Source: CAYOXD01 sp964407825 (GTDB lineage Bacteria; Desulfobacterota; Desulfobacteria; Desulfobacterales; JAFDDL01). From it: DNA of 13,626 bases. Below are positions 1 through 6,584 of this stretch, one piece after another (position 1 is the stretch's first letter; each line of letters starts with the position of its first letter). The notes below the pieces were generated by a model. The model worked only from the letters and a program-made list of their open reading frames with translations, had not been told where the DNA came from and made no database searches. The stretch spans positions 1 through 13,626 of the forward strand of contig CAYOXD010000087.1 in the NCBI GenBank assembly GCA_964407825.1, in the 5' to 3' direction. Made by a program: the position numbers and the translations under genes.

Positions 1-167
1 AGCAATCGCAGGTAATCTCCTACCGTTCCGCAGGTTGGGCGCTGGGTTTCAGCTTCTCTGTTGAAGTTCTTACATTCCTAATGTTACGGTTTGATGAAGG
101 TATGCAATATCCTCAACCTTGCCCTCCCGGCAGCATGGGGGGGAGCCTTGTGTTGGCAGGTATCGCC
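1..167. other. Non-coding stretch downstream of gspF
   Basis: I see no convincing gene here. Plus-strand frames are short and have no ribosome site. Read on the minus strand, which is the direction of the adjacent operon, this is the 3' flank of gspF. A purine-rich AGGAG (minus strand, about 17-21) sits close to the window edge, so another minus-strand gene, possibly a pseudopilin such as gspG, could start just outside. That cannot be verified from this window. A short ACATT/AATGT hairpin near 72-84 has no T-run, so it is not a supported terminator. Confidence 0.4.
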
Positions 168-1394
168 TCAGCTCACCAATTGGTTCATCTCCAGGATAGG
201 CAACATGATGGAAAGGACGATGAAGCCGATGAACGCCCCCATCACGAGGATCATGATGGGTTCCAGCAGTGAGGTGAGGCTGAGCAGGGTCGCTTCGGCC
301 TCGTTTTCGTACACGTTCGCCACCCGGGTCAGCATGGTCTCCAGGGTACCGCTCTGCTCCCCGACCTGGATCATTTGGATGGAAAGATAGGGGAAAACCC
401 GGTCGTCGTTCAGGGACTCGGCAAGCCCCCGGCCCTTTCCCACGGATTTCGTGGCCGCTTCGATGGTCTGGGCGATCACTAGGTTTGCCACGATATTTTT
501 CACAATGGCCAGCGCCGTCAACATGGAAACCCCGTTTTCCAGGAGCGATCCGAGGGTTCTGGAAAATCGGGCCACCGCCAGCTTTCGGGTCAGCGTACCG
601 GAAACCGGCAGGGAAAGGGCAAGCCGGCTCAGCCAGAACCGGCCCTTTTCAGTCCGCTTGAGGGAATTCTGGAAGCCGATGGCGGCGGCAGCGCAGAGCA
701 CCAGGATCCACCAGTAGGATTTGAGCAATCCGCTGATGGCGATGAGCAGCCGGGTGGGGACCGGCAGGGCCTGCTTCATGTCCGTGAAGATGGACGTGAT
801 GCTCGGAACGATCACCGCCAGGAGGAAGAAAAGAACCAACGCGCCGAAGATGGCCATGAAAACCGGGTAGGCCAGTTTGGCGCGCACCCGGTTGGTGAGC
901 GCCTGCTGGCTCTCGGCGATATCGGCCAGCCGTGTGAGCACGATTTCAAGGGTCCCCGAGCTTTCCCCGGCATGGACCATGTTGATATAGAGGGTCGAAA
1001 AGACCCTCGGGTGGACAGACAGGGCATCGGCGAAGCTCGATCCCTCCACAATGGCGCTTTTGACCTGGGACATCACCCGCTTGAAGGCATGGGAAGCGAT
1101 CTGGGGAATCAGGGTGTCGATGGCCGAAACCAGCGGGAACCCGGCCTCCAGGAGGGTGGCCAGCTGCCGGGTCGTCAGGGTGACGTCCGCGGGCCGGATC
1201 CGCTCGAAAAGATGGATGCTCTTGGATCCACCGGCTCCTTTCCGCAGATCGGCCTGTTCCACCTCCTTTACCGTGACCGGGAATACGCCGCTGCTCCTGA
1301 GCTTCTGGCGCGCCACCTGGGCGCTTTCCGCATCGATAATGCCGGTTGTGGTTTTTCCTTTGGCATCCAAGGCCTTGTAATCATAAACGGGCAT
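168..1394 (-). CDS. gspF: Type II secretion system inner-membrane platform protein GspF
   Basis: GspF is the polytopic inner-membrane protein of the type II secretion / type IV pilus assembly platform. It couples the GspE ATPase to pseudopilus growth. The 408-aa length is normal for the family. The N-terminus (VYDYKALDAKG) is typical. Two T2SF domains are visible at about residues 70-195 and 273-395, and each carries the repeated signature, AGESSGTLE at 142-150 and VGEQSGTLE at 344-352. Three hydrophobic segments fit membrane helices, at about 177-200, 225-242 and 377-402. The ATG is preceded by GAGG with a 5-nt spacer, supporting this start. It begins 28 nt after the rsmB stop, so it is probably co-transcribed with rsmB. 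No gspE lies directly upstream, which is unusual. A type IV pilus PilC is the alternative name, but the N-terminal sequence reads as GspF. Confidence 0.93.
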   Translation of the reverse strand: MPVYDYKALDAKGKTTTGIIDAESAQVARQKLRSSGVFPVTVKEVEQADLRKGAGGSKSIHLFERIRPADVTLTTRQLATLLEAGFPLVSAIDTLIPQIASHAFKRVMSQVKSAIVEGSSFADALSVHPRVFSTLYINMVHAGESSGTLEIVLTRLADIAESQQALTNRVRAKLAYPVFMAIFGALVLFFLLAVIVPSITSIFTDMKQALPVPTRLLIAISGLLKSYWWILVLCAAAAIGFQNSLKRTEKGRFWLSRLALSLPVSGTLTRKLAVARFSRTLGSLLENGVSMLTALAIVKNIVANLVIAQTIEAATKSVGKGRGLAESLNDDRVFPYLSIQMIQVGEQSGTLETMLTRVANVYENEAEATLLSLTSLLEPIMILVMGAFIGFIVLSIMLPILEMNQLVS

Positions 1395-1422
1395 GGGGAC
1401 CTCAATCTGGTGTTCCGACCCC

Positions 1423-2790
1423 TTAAGCCCCGCGTCGCCGGAAGCAGGCGGCGAAAAAGCCGTCCATCCCGCTCAGGTGGGGCAGGGAGCGAAAGTAGCC
1501 ATCACCGGTGAGAAGCCGACCGGCCATCTCCCGGGGCAGGGGCGGCGGCGCCAGGGAAAATTCCGTATGCCGGTCCAGAAAATTCGACGCGACCCCCTCG
1601 TTTTCCTCAGGTTCCACGCTGCACACGGCATAGACCAGAAGCCCCCCGGGTCTGACCAGGGACGCCACCCGCCCCAGAAGCGTCCGCTGGCGCCGCTGGC
1701 AACGGGCCAGATCCGCCTTTGAAACGGACCACTTGGTATCCGGATTCTTCCCCAGGACCCCCAGCCCGGAGCAGGGCGCATCGAGGAAAATCCGATCGAA
1801 GGGTCCCCCTGGGTCCAGCACCGACTCCTTTTGGCTCAGGTCGGTCACAAGGGTATCGACGATCTGGATCCCCAGCCGTTTCATGTCATCGGTCAGCCGC
1901 CGCAGCTTGGCTTCTTTGATGTCCACGGCGAGGATCCGGCCACGGTTGTCCATGAGCTGTGCCAGGGCGCCTGTTTTTCCGCCAAGACCCGCGCAGGCGT
2001 CCAGGATCGTCTCCCCCGGCTCGGGTGCCGCCAGGCGCGTTACCAGTTGGGCCGCTTCATCCTGAACCTGGAAAAGCCCCTCCTCAAAGGCGGGGATCTC
2101 TCCGATGGGTCGGCTGAGACCGGTGAGGCAGATCCCGTCCGGTGAGTGGGGGGTGGGCCAGACGGTCCCGGCAAAGGGGGCCAGCTCACCCATCAGCCGC
2201 TCCCGGCTCGTTCGCAACGTGTTGGTTCGAAGGGTGAGGGCCGGCACGGTATTGAAGGCATCGCAGAGGGAACCGGTCTGCTCTTCCCCGAAACGGTTCA
2301 CCCACCGCGCCACCAGCCATTCAGGCATGGATTTTTCCACCGAAAGGACCGACAGCGCGGATCTCACCCGCCCGCCGCCCGGCGCCCCCGCCGGGTCCGA
2401 GGCCAAGCGTCGCAGGATGGCATTGACGAATTTGACAACCCAGGGGGCCGCCACCGCCTTGGTCATCTCGACGCTGGTATTCACGGCGGCCGACACGGGG
2501 ACCCGGTCCAGATAGTGAATCTGGAAGAGCCCCAGGCGTAAAATGTTCAGGACCCGGGGATCGACCTTTTTCAGGGGAATCCGGGAGACCTGGCCGATGG
2601 CCCCATCCAGCCGGCCCCGCCACCGGAGCACGCCGTAGACCAGGGTGTTCAGAAAGGCCCGGTCCCGGGAATCCAGATGCTCCCGGCGGTCCAGATCCTC
2701 CAGGAGCGCATCGAGGGTTCGCCGCCTCGTTGCCAGGGCATCGAGGATGGACAGGGCAAGCCTTCTGGCATCAGCGGCAGGCGCGTTCAT
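1423..2790 (-). CDS. rsmB: 16S rRNA (cytosine(967)-C5)-methyltransferase RsmB
   Basis: RsmB methylates C967 of 16S rRNA at carbon 5 using S-adenosylmethionine. The 455-aa protein has an N-terminal NusB-like RNA-binding domain (about 5-135, with RDRAFLNTLVYGVLRW at 42-57). A Rossmann methyltransferase domain follows: motif I DACAGLGGKT at 264-273, motif IV DAPCSG at 337-342 with Cys340, and motif VI YAVCS with the expected catalytic Cys390. The usual TCS of motif VI is VCS here. The C-terminus carries the family's DGFF motif (443-446). It starts 18 nt after the fmt stop, and the fmt-rsmB linkage is common in bacteria and supports the assignment. Related RsmF/NOP2 enzymes lack the NusB domain, so RsmB is preferred. 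Confidence 0.93.
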   Translation of the reverse strand: MNAPAADARRLALSILDALATRRRTLDALLEDLDRREHLDSRDRAFLNTLVYGVLRWRGRLDGAIGQVSRIPLKKVDPRVLNILRLGLFQIHYLDRVPVSAAVNTSVEMTKAVAAPWVVKFVNAILRRLASDPAGAPGGGRVRSALSVLSVEKSMPEWLVARWVNRFGEEQTGSLCDAFNTVPALTLRTNTLRTSRERLMGELAPFAGTVWPTPHSPDGICLTGLSRPIGEIPAFEEGLFQVQDEAAQLVTRLAAPEPGETILDACAGLGGKTGALAQLMDNRGRILAVDIKEAKLRRLTDDMKRLGIQIVDTLVTDLSQKESVLDPGGPFDRIFLDAPCSGLGVLGKNPDTKWSVSKADLARCQRRQRTLLGRVASLVRPGGLLVYAVCSVEPEENEGVASNFLDRHTEFSLAPPPLPREMAGRLLTGDGYFRSLPHLSGMDGFFAACFRRRGA

Positions 2791-2808
2791 CTGTGCTGTC
2801 CATGTCCA

Positions 2809-3738
2809 TCATTTGAGGGCCGTGCCGGGGGCAATGGGGTGGCCCCGGAGAAAGTCCTCGACGGCCAGGCGTTTGCCCGAGGCGCCCTGCAGCTCGAGGA
2901 TGGACAGCAGGCCTTCTGCCGTGGCCACGCGGAGCTCCCCGGGAAACCCCCTGACCACGGTTCCGGGCGGGGCGGGGGACGGCTCGTCCAGCACGGCGGC
3001 CCTGAAGATCTTGAGACGCCGATCCTGGCAGAAGGTAAAGGCCCCCGGCCAGGGGCTCATGCCGCGAATGAACCGCTCCAGATCCCTGGCCGGGCGGCAC
3101 CAGTCCATGCGGCCGTCGCTTTTTTTCAACTGGGGGGCATAGGTGGCCTGGGAGACGTCCTGGGGAACCGGTGTCAGAGTTCCGGATTCAAGACCATCGA
3201 GAGTCTTCATCAGAAGGGCGGCGCCCGTTGCCGAAAGGTGCGCCAGCAGGGAGCCGGCCGTATCATCGGCCGCAATGGGGATGGCCTCTGACATCAGGAT
3301 ATCGCCGGTGTCCATCCCGGTGTCCATCATCATGGTGGTGACGCCGGTACGGTCCTCCCCCGAGAGGATGGCCCATTGGATCGGCGCGGCCCCCCTGAAC
3401 CTGGGCAGGAGGGATGCGTGGACATTGACGGCGCCCATGGCCGGTATGCCGAGAAGATCCTTGCTGAGCAGGTGCCCGAAGGCCACCACCACGAAAAGAT
3501 CCGGTTTGAGGGCGCGGAGGGCATCGATGGTGTCGGGGCCCCTCATGGACGGGGGTTGCAGCAGGGGATAGCCCAGTGCCAGGGCCCGCTCCTTGACCGG
3601 GCAGGCCACGGGGCGGCGGCCGCGTCCCTTGGGCCGGTCCGGCTGCGTCACCACGAGGCCAACCCGATGGGGGCTGTCATGGAGTGCCTGGAGCGTCGGG
3701 ACCGCGAATTGAGGGGTGCCCATAAAGACAATGTTCAT
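2809..3738 (-). CDS. fmt: Methionyl-tRNA formyltransferase
   Basis: Fmt transfers a formyl group from 10-formyl-tetrahydrofolate to Met-tRNAi and so makes the initiator fMet-tRNA. The 309-aa protein starts with the family N-terminus MNIVFMGTPQFAVPTL. The frame stays open upstream, but that stretch is antisense-like sequence overlapping def and is not part of the protein. The active-site block VNVHASLLPRFRGAAPIQW (104-122) supplies Asn105 and His107. MDTGDI (142-147) supplies Asp143, matching the Asn/His/Asp triad known from E. coli Fmt. The C-terminal tRNA-binding domain runs from about 205, with MSPWPGAF at 227-234. It begins 7 nt after the def stop. The def-fmt pair completes the formylation/deformylation cycle and is a classical linkage. 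Confidence 0.96.
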   Translation of the reverse strand: MNIVFMGTPQFAVPTLQALHDSPHRVGLVVTQPDRPKGRGRRPVACPVKERALALGYPLLQPPSMRGPDTIDALRALKPDLFVVVAFGHLLSKDLLGIPAMGAVNVHASLLPRFRGAAPIQWAILSGEDRTGVTTMMMDTGMDTGDILMSEAIPIAADDTAGSLLAHLSATGAALLMKTLDGLESGTLTPVPQDVSQATYAPQLKKSDGRMDWCRPARDLERFIRGMSPWPGAFTFCQDRRLKIFRAAVLDEPSPAPPGTVVRGFPGELRVATAEGLLSILELQGASGKRLAVEDFLRGHPIAPGTALK

Positions 3739-3745
3739 TGTAATG

Positions 3746-4255
3746 TCACTTGTTTTTAAGCTGCTTCTTAAGCTTTCGGATGAAGAGCTGCAGCTTGAGC
3801 TTGCTGATATGATCGATAAACAGCCTCCCCTCCAGATGATCGATTTCATGCTGGAGTACGATGGCGAGAAATCCGTCGGCTTCCAGGGAGAGCGGGTTTC
3901 CGTCCCTGTCCACCCCCTCCACGAGAATGGATTCGTAGCGTTTGACGTTGGACCGGAAATCCGGCACGCTGAGGCATCCCTCATCCTCGGAGACCACCTC
4001 GCCATGATGTTCCAGGATCCTCGGATTGATCAACACCTGGGGGGCGGGCGGCCCGTCTCGCTTCGAGGCGTCGAACACCAGGAGGCGCTGGTCATTTCCG
4101 ATCTGGTTGGCGGCAAGACCCACCCCGGGCGCAGCGTACATGGTTTCCGTCATCGAGGAAATGAGCTTCTGGGTCTCACCGTCGATCTGGTCCACCTGCC
4201 GGGTTAGTTTTCGCAGGAACGCGTCGGGATATGTCAGGATGTCAAGTATCGGCAA
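3746..4255 (-). CDS. def: Peptide deformylase
   Basis: This metalloenzyme removes the N-formyl group from nascent proteins. All three family motifs are present: GVGLAANQ, EGCLS and QHEIDH, which supply the metal-ligand Cys, two His and the catalytic Glu. The start chosen is a TTG giving MPILDILTYPDAFLRK, which aligns with the usual beginning of deformylases and gives 169 aa, the E. coli length. It is preceded by GAGG at 8-nt spacing. An in-frame GTG at 4285 would add ten residues (179 aa), but it has no Shine-Dalgarno sequence and lies only 5 nt past the ribF stop. The C-terminus is Lys/Leu-rich (LKLQLFIRKLKKQLKNK), a basic amphipathic helix consistent with ribosome contact. It sits between ribF and fmt in the operon. 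Confidence 0.95.
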   Translation of the reverse strand: MPILDILTYPDAFLRKLTRQVDQIDGETQKLISSMTETMYAAPGVGLAANQIGNDQRLLVFDASKRDGPPAPQVLINPRILEHHGEVVSEDEGCLSVPDFRSNVKRYESILVEGVDRDGNPLSLEADGFLAIVLQHEIDHLEGRLFIDHISKLKLQLFIRKLKKQLKNK

Positions 4256-4267
4256 TGGGGCAACCTC
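4253..4267 (-). promoter_or_regulatory. Ribosome binding site deciding the def start
   Basis: On the minus strand GAGG (plus 4264-4267) precedes a TTG codon (plus 4253-4255) by 8 nt. The alternative GTG at 4285 has no such element. This and the family alignment favour the TTG start. Confidence 0.6.
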
Positions 4268-4290
4268 ATGCGGCGTCCCGGGCACAGCCG

Positions 4291-5226
4291 CTAGAGCGCG
4301 ATCATCTCCCGGGCCTGATCGATATCGTTTCTGATTTGGGCGGCCAGTTCCTGGATGCTGGAAAATTTGAACTCGTCCCGGATCCTGTCCACAAAATTCA
4401 CCTTGATTCGTTTTCCGTAAAGGTCCCCTTTAAAATCGAGCAGATGGACCTCGACGGTAAACTGGTGGTCTTCGAAGGTGGGGCTATAGCCGATGTTGGC
4501 AACCCCCTTGAACAGCTGGCCGTCAGTGTCCACCGTGACCGCGTACACCCCGTTCCGGGGTTGAAGCTCGTCCTGGAGGTGAAGGTTGGCTGTGGGGAAT
4601 CCCAGCAATTTTCCGCCGCGGTCACGGCCGGTCACCACGCTTCCGCGAATCTGGTACTGGCGGCCCAGGAGTTTCTGGGCATCCCGGATCCTGCCGGCCA
4701 TCACGAGCTCCCGGATGCGGGTGCTGCTGATTCTCTCCTCCGGCCCGGCGCTGGAAGGGATGCCGGGCACGACGAGCACCTCGAAACCAAAGCGCTCCGC
4801 ATCTGCCCGGAGCGTGTCGAGATTTCCCTCCCGGTTCCGGCCGTAAGTGTAATCCGCGCCCGCCACAAGGGCTCTCATATCGAGCTGTTCCACCAGGATT
4901 CGCCGAACGAAGTCGGCTGCGCTGATGGCCGCAAAGGCCTGGGTGAAGGGGACACATATCAGCAGATCGAGGCCCGACCTGGAGATGAGCTCCACTTTCT
5001 GTTCATACAGGGTAATCAGGGGCGGGGGGCTCGCCTTCTTGAACAGCCGGATGGGATGGGGTTCGAATGTCATGGCCACGGAGGTGCCGCCGATGCTGTC
5101 CGCCTTGGCGATGGTTTCATGAAAGAGCGCCTGGTGCCCGATATGCACCCCATCGAAGTTGCCGATGGTGATGACCGATTTTCTAACCTGTCCTTTGATA
5201 TCGTTGAGAGTGTCGATTATTTTCAT
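4291..5226 (-). CDS. ribF: Bifunctional riboflavin kinase / FAD synthetase RibF
   Basis: RibF phosphorylates riboflavin to FMN and adenylylates FMN to FAD. The 311-aa protein begins MKIIDTLNDI. An upstream in-frame ATG would add 32 residues of Arg/Gly/Pro-rich sequence unlike the family, so it was not used. The N-terminal nucleotidyltransferase domain shows GNFDGVHIGHQ (22-32), PHP (57-59) and the ISSTRIR signature (167-172). The C-terminal flavokinase domain shows GKLLGFPTANL (205-215) and GYSPTFE (246-252). The next gene, def, follows closely. It is the first gene of the minus-strand operon, so the promoter and leader upstream probably control ribF-def-fmt-rsmB-gspF. No strong Shine-Dalgarno sequence precedes the ATG. 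Confidence 0.95.
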   Translation of the reverse strand: MKIIDTLNDIKGQVRKSVITIGNFDGVHIGHQALFHETIAKADSIGGTSVAMTFEPHPIRLFKKASPPPLITLYEQKVELISRSGLDLLICVPFTQAFAAISAADFVRRILVEQLDMRALVAGADYTYGRNREGNLDTLRADAERFGFEVLVVPGIPSSAGPEERISSTRIRELVMAGRIRDAQKLLGRQYQIRGSVVTGRDRGGKLLGFPTANLHLQDELQPRNGVYAVTVDTDGQLFKGVANIGYSPTFEDHQFTVEVHLLDFKGDLYGKRIKVNFVDRIRDEFKFSSIQELAAQIRNDIDQAREMIAL

Positions 5227-5302
5227 TTTCGAATTAACGTCTGTTGAGTTCCGACCCGGCCGCCTGCCCGCCGGGCGACTGCCACAAAAATGGAAAGATA
5301 AT

Positions 5303-5318
5303 AATATTTCAAAATATT
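5303..5318. repeat. Perfect AT palindrome in the ribF leader
   Basis: AATATTT (5303-5309) and AAATATT (5312-5318) form a perfect 7-bp inverted repeat with a 2-nt CA centre. It lies about 15 nt downstream of the predicted ribF start point and about 77 nt before the ribF codon. The form fits a transcription-factor operator better than an RNA hairpin, since a 2-nt loop is sterically poor. The regulator is unknown, and AT-rich sequence makes chance palindromes more likely. Confidence 0.4.
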
Positions 5319-5339
5319 GCAATCGCCACTAGACACCTA

Positions 5340-5367
5340 AATTTAACACCGGCGCTTCCAATGTCAA
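5340..5367 (-). promoter_or_regulatory. Candidate sigma70 promoter of the ribF operon
   Basis: On the minus strand a perfect TTGACA (plus 5362-5367) is followed after 16 nt by TAAATT (plus 5340-5345), a 4/6 match to TATAAT. Transcription would start near 5333, leaving a leader of about 107 nt before ribF. The surrounding DNA is AT-rich, as expected for a promoter. It is the best match I found in the spacer on this strand. Confidence 0.5.
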
Positions 5368-5478
5368 TATTAAATTGTGTTAACAAATATTTATATCAAT
5401 CATCTTTATTTTGATTCCAACGGGTAAAGCGCTGCGCTGCGAGGGTCGGGTTTTTTTATGGGATCCCCCAGATTCGGC

Positions 5479-5507
5479 TTGACATAGGGGAGGGAAGCGA
5501 ATATAAA
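5479..5507 (+). promoter_or_regulatory. Sigma70 promoter of tRNA-Leu
   Basis: TTGACA (5479-5484), a 17-nt spacer and TATAAA (5502-5507) form a near-consensus promoter. A GC-rich stretch GCCTCCC follows the -10, like the discriminators of stringently controlled stable-RNA promoters. Transcription should start near 5514, about 42 nt upstream of the mature tRNA. Confidence 0.8.
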
Positions 5508-5515
5508 AGCCTCCC
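5488..5515. repeat. Inverted repeat around the tRNA-Leu -10 box
   Basis: GGGAGG (5488-5493) and CCTCCC (5510-5515) form a 6-bp dyad with a 16-nt spacer centred on the -10 element. It could be an operator or a coincidence of the GC-rich discriminator. A 6-bp repeat is not significant by itself. Confidence 0.3.
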
Positions 5516-5521
5516 ATCGAA

Positions 5522-5546
5522 CACCGCTGGCGTCTGCAACGCGGTG
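5522..5546 (+). other. Stem-loop in the tRNA-Leu 5' leader
   Basis: CACCGC (5522-5527) can pair with GCGGTG (5541-5546) across a 13-nt loop, just upstream of the mature 5' end at 5556. It may affect RNase P processing or leader folding. This is inference from pairing only. Confidence 0.35.
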
Positions 5547-5555
5547 GCGAGATGT

Positions 5556-5642
5556 GCCGAAGTGGCGGAACTGGTAGACGCGCTAGGTTCAGGGTCTAGT
5601 TACCGTACGGTAGTGGGAGTTCGAGTCTCCCCTTCGGCACCA
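5556..5642 (+). tRNA. tRNA-Leu(CAG)
   Basis: This is an 87-nt class II tRNA with CCA encoded in the gene (5640-5642). The acceptor stem GCCGAAG (5556-5562) pairs with CTTCGGC (5632-5638), with discriminator A at 5639. The anticodon stem is CTAGG/TCTAG around the loop TTCAGGG, giving anticodon CAG at 5590-5592, which reads CUG codons. The long variable arm (TACCG/CGGTA) is the leucine type. The T arm GGGAG-TTCGAGT-CTCCC is perfect. The acceptor sequence matches E. coli leucine tRNAs. It has its own promoter, and no terminator with a T-run is evident downstream. Confidence 0.97.
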
Positions 5643-5651
5643 ATCCTTCAT

Positions 5652-5673
5652 CTGTCAAGGTCCATGGTGACAG
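5652..5673 (+). other. Small inverted repeat downstream of tRNA-Leu
   Basis: CTGTCA (5652-5657) and TGACAG (5668-5673) form a 6-bp stem with a 10-nt loop, 9 nt after the tRNA CCA. It could aid 3' processing or be a weak termination structure, but no U-tract follows, so it is not called a terminator. Confidence 0.3.
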
Positions 5674-5754
5674 TCCTCGGCGAACCTCCCCTTGCCATCT
5701 TCGAGATCCTGCATCACTGTCTGAGAATCTAAATGCGATGGCCCTGCGAGCCTA

Positions 5755-5783
5755 TTGATAAGCAGCGCATATTTGGTTATATG
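5755..5783 (+). promoter_or_regulatory. Candidate promoter of the djlA-like gene
   Basis: TTGATA (5755-5760), a 17-nt spacer and TATATG (5778-5783) resemble a sigma70 promoter and lie 39 nt before the djlA-like start codon. The -35 is 5/6 and the -10 is 4/6. Read-through from the tRNA promoter is also possible. Confidence 0.5.
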
Positions 5784-5822
5784 GAAGCTGGCACAAGAAT
5801 CTCATAAGGATTTGGAGAAAGC

Positions 5823-6581
5823 ATGGGATTAATCGGAAAAATAGTGGGAGGTACCATCGGCTTTGCCATGGGCGGGCCGCTCGGCGCCGTTGCGGGAGCC
5901 GTGTTCGGTCATGCATATGATAAGAGCAACGAGGCGGGCTATTATCTGGAGACGGATGAGGGGGGCTCCGGGAACCAGGTGGCCCAGCTCACCTTCTTCG
6001 TGGCCGCCTTTTCCATGCTGGCAAAGATTGCAAAGGCTGATGGCACCGTCAGCAACCGGGAGGTCGATTCCGTCGAAAAATTCATGGCCGTGGATTTGAA
6101 CCTGGATCCGGAAAGCAGGCGGGTGGCCCGGGACATTTTCCACACGGCGATCAATTCGCAGGAGAGCTTCCAGGATTTCGCCGTGCAGTTTCATGGGCAG
6201 TTCCACCATGAGCCACGGATTCTGGAGATGATGATCGACATCATGCTGCGGGTATCCGTTGCGGACGGTGCCCTCACGCCCCCGGAGGAAACCTTGATCC
6301 TCTCGGCGGTGCGCATTTTCCACCTCGGCGACGATCATTATCAGCGGATCAAGTCCAAGTACGTCAGCAACGCAGTCAAATACTATGCCATCCTGGGGTG
6401 CAGCGAGACGGACCCGGACGATCAGATCAAGCGCCAGTATCGGAAGCTGGTATCCGAGTACCACCCGGACAAAATCGCCTCCAAGGGGCTCCCGGAAGCC
6501 TTTATTCAGTTCGCCAACGATAAGTTCAGGGAGATCCAGGACGCCTACGATCACATCAAGAGCATCCGCAATATCCGGTAG
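5823..6581 (+). CDS. djlA: DjlA-like co-chaperone (TerB domain plus C-terminal J domain)
   Basis: This protein is predicted to recruit and stimulate DnaK at the membrane, as DjlA does in E. coli. The 252 aa show three parts. The N-terminus (about 4-32) is a glycine-rich hydrophobic segment, likely a membrane or dimerisation helix. A TerB-like domain (about 54-170) has two similar acidic repeats, AKADG at 70-74 and SVADG at 145-149. A J domain (about 186-252) carries the obligatory HPD tripeptide at 214-216 and the following FREIQDAYD helix. Length and domain order match DjlA (271 aa in E. coli). The ATG at 5823 has GGAG 5 nt upstream. It converges on mtaB with a gap of only 3 nt. The symbol rests on architecture, and a generic TerB/DnaJ protein is the alternative. 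Confidence 0.85.
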   Translation: MGLIGKIVGGTIGFAMGGPLGAVAGAVFGHAYDKSNEAGYYLETDEGGSGNQVAQLTFFVAAFSMLAKIAKADGTVSNREVDSVEKFMAVDLNLDPESRRVARDIFHTAINSQESFQDFAVQFHGQFHHEPRILEMMIDIMLRVSVADGALTPPEETLILSAVRIFHLGDDHYQRIKSKYVSNAVKYYAILGCSETDPDDQIKRQYRKLVSEYHPDKIASKGLPEAFIQFANDKFREIQDAYDHIKSIRNIR

Positions 6582-6584
6582 GGG

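Larger units (their letters stand above)
5227..5555. other. 329-nt regulatory spacer between ribF (-) and tRNA-Leu (+)
   Basis: No gene is visible in this divergent spacer. The ribF-proximal third is GC-rich and holds a short inverted repeat (CCCGG 5255-5259 / CCGGG 5271-5275). The middle (about 5295-5415) is markedly AT-rich and holds a palindrome and a minus-strand promoter candidate. The tRNA-proximal part holds a strong plus-strand promoter. I compared the ribF leader with the FMN (RFN) riboswitch core and did not find it. Confidence 0.6.

Noticed and set aside
3739..4005. N-terminal extension of fmt upstream of MNIVFMG
   Set aside because: The extra 89 residues are antisense to def, composed of Ser/Trp/Arg-rich sequence unlike any Fmt, and the normal family start is at 3738.
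4231..5247. Plus-strand frame opposite ribF
   Set aside because: It is a shadow of ribF, whose signature motifs are clear on the minus strand.
5227..5335. FMN riboswitch in the ribF leader
   Set aside because: I looked for the conserved RFN core and found no match; the leader holds only short GC hairpins and an AT palindrome.
5428..5457. Intrinsic terminator before the run of seven T (5451-5457)
   Set aside because: The preceding GCGCTGCGC-type sequence does not form a clean stem ending at the T-run, and no plus-strand gene lies upstream to be terminated.
5829..6554. Minus-strand frame of 241 codons opposite the djlA-like gene
   Set aside because: No domain is recognisable. The plus-strand reading has TerB repeats and an HPD J domain.
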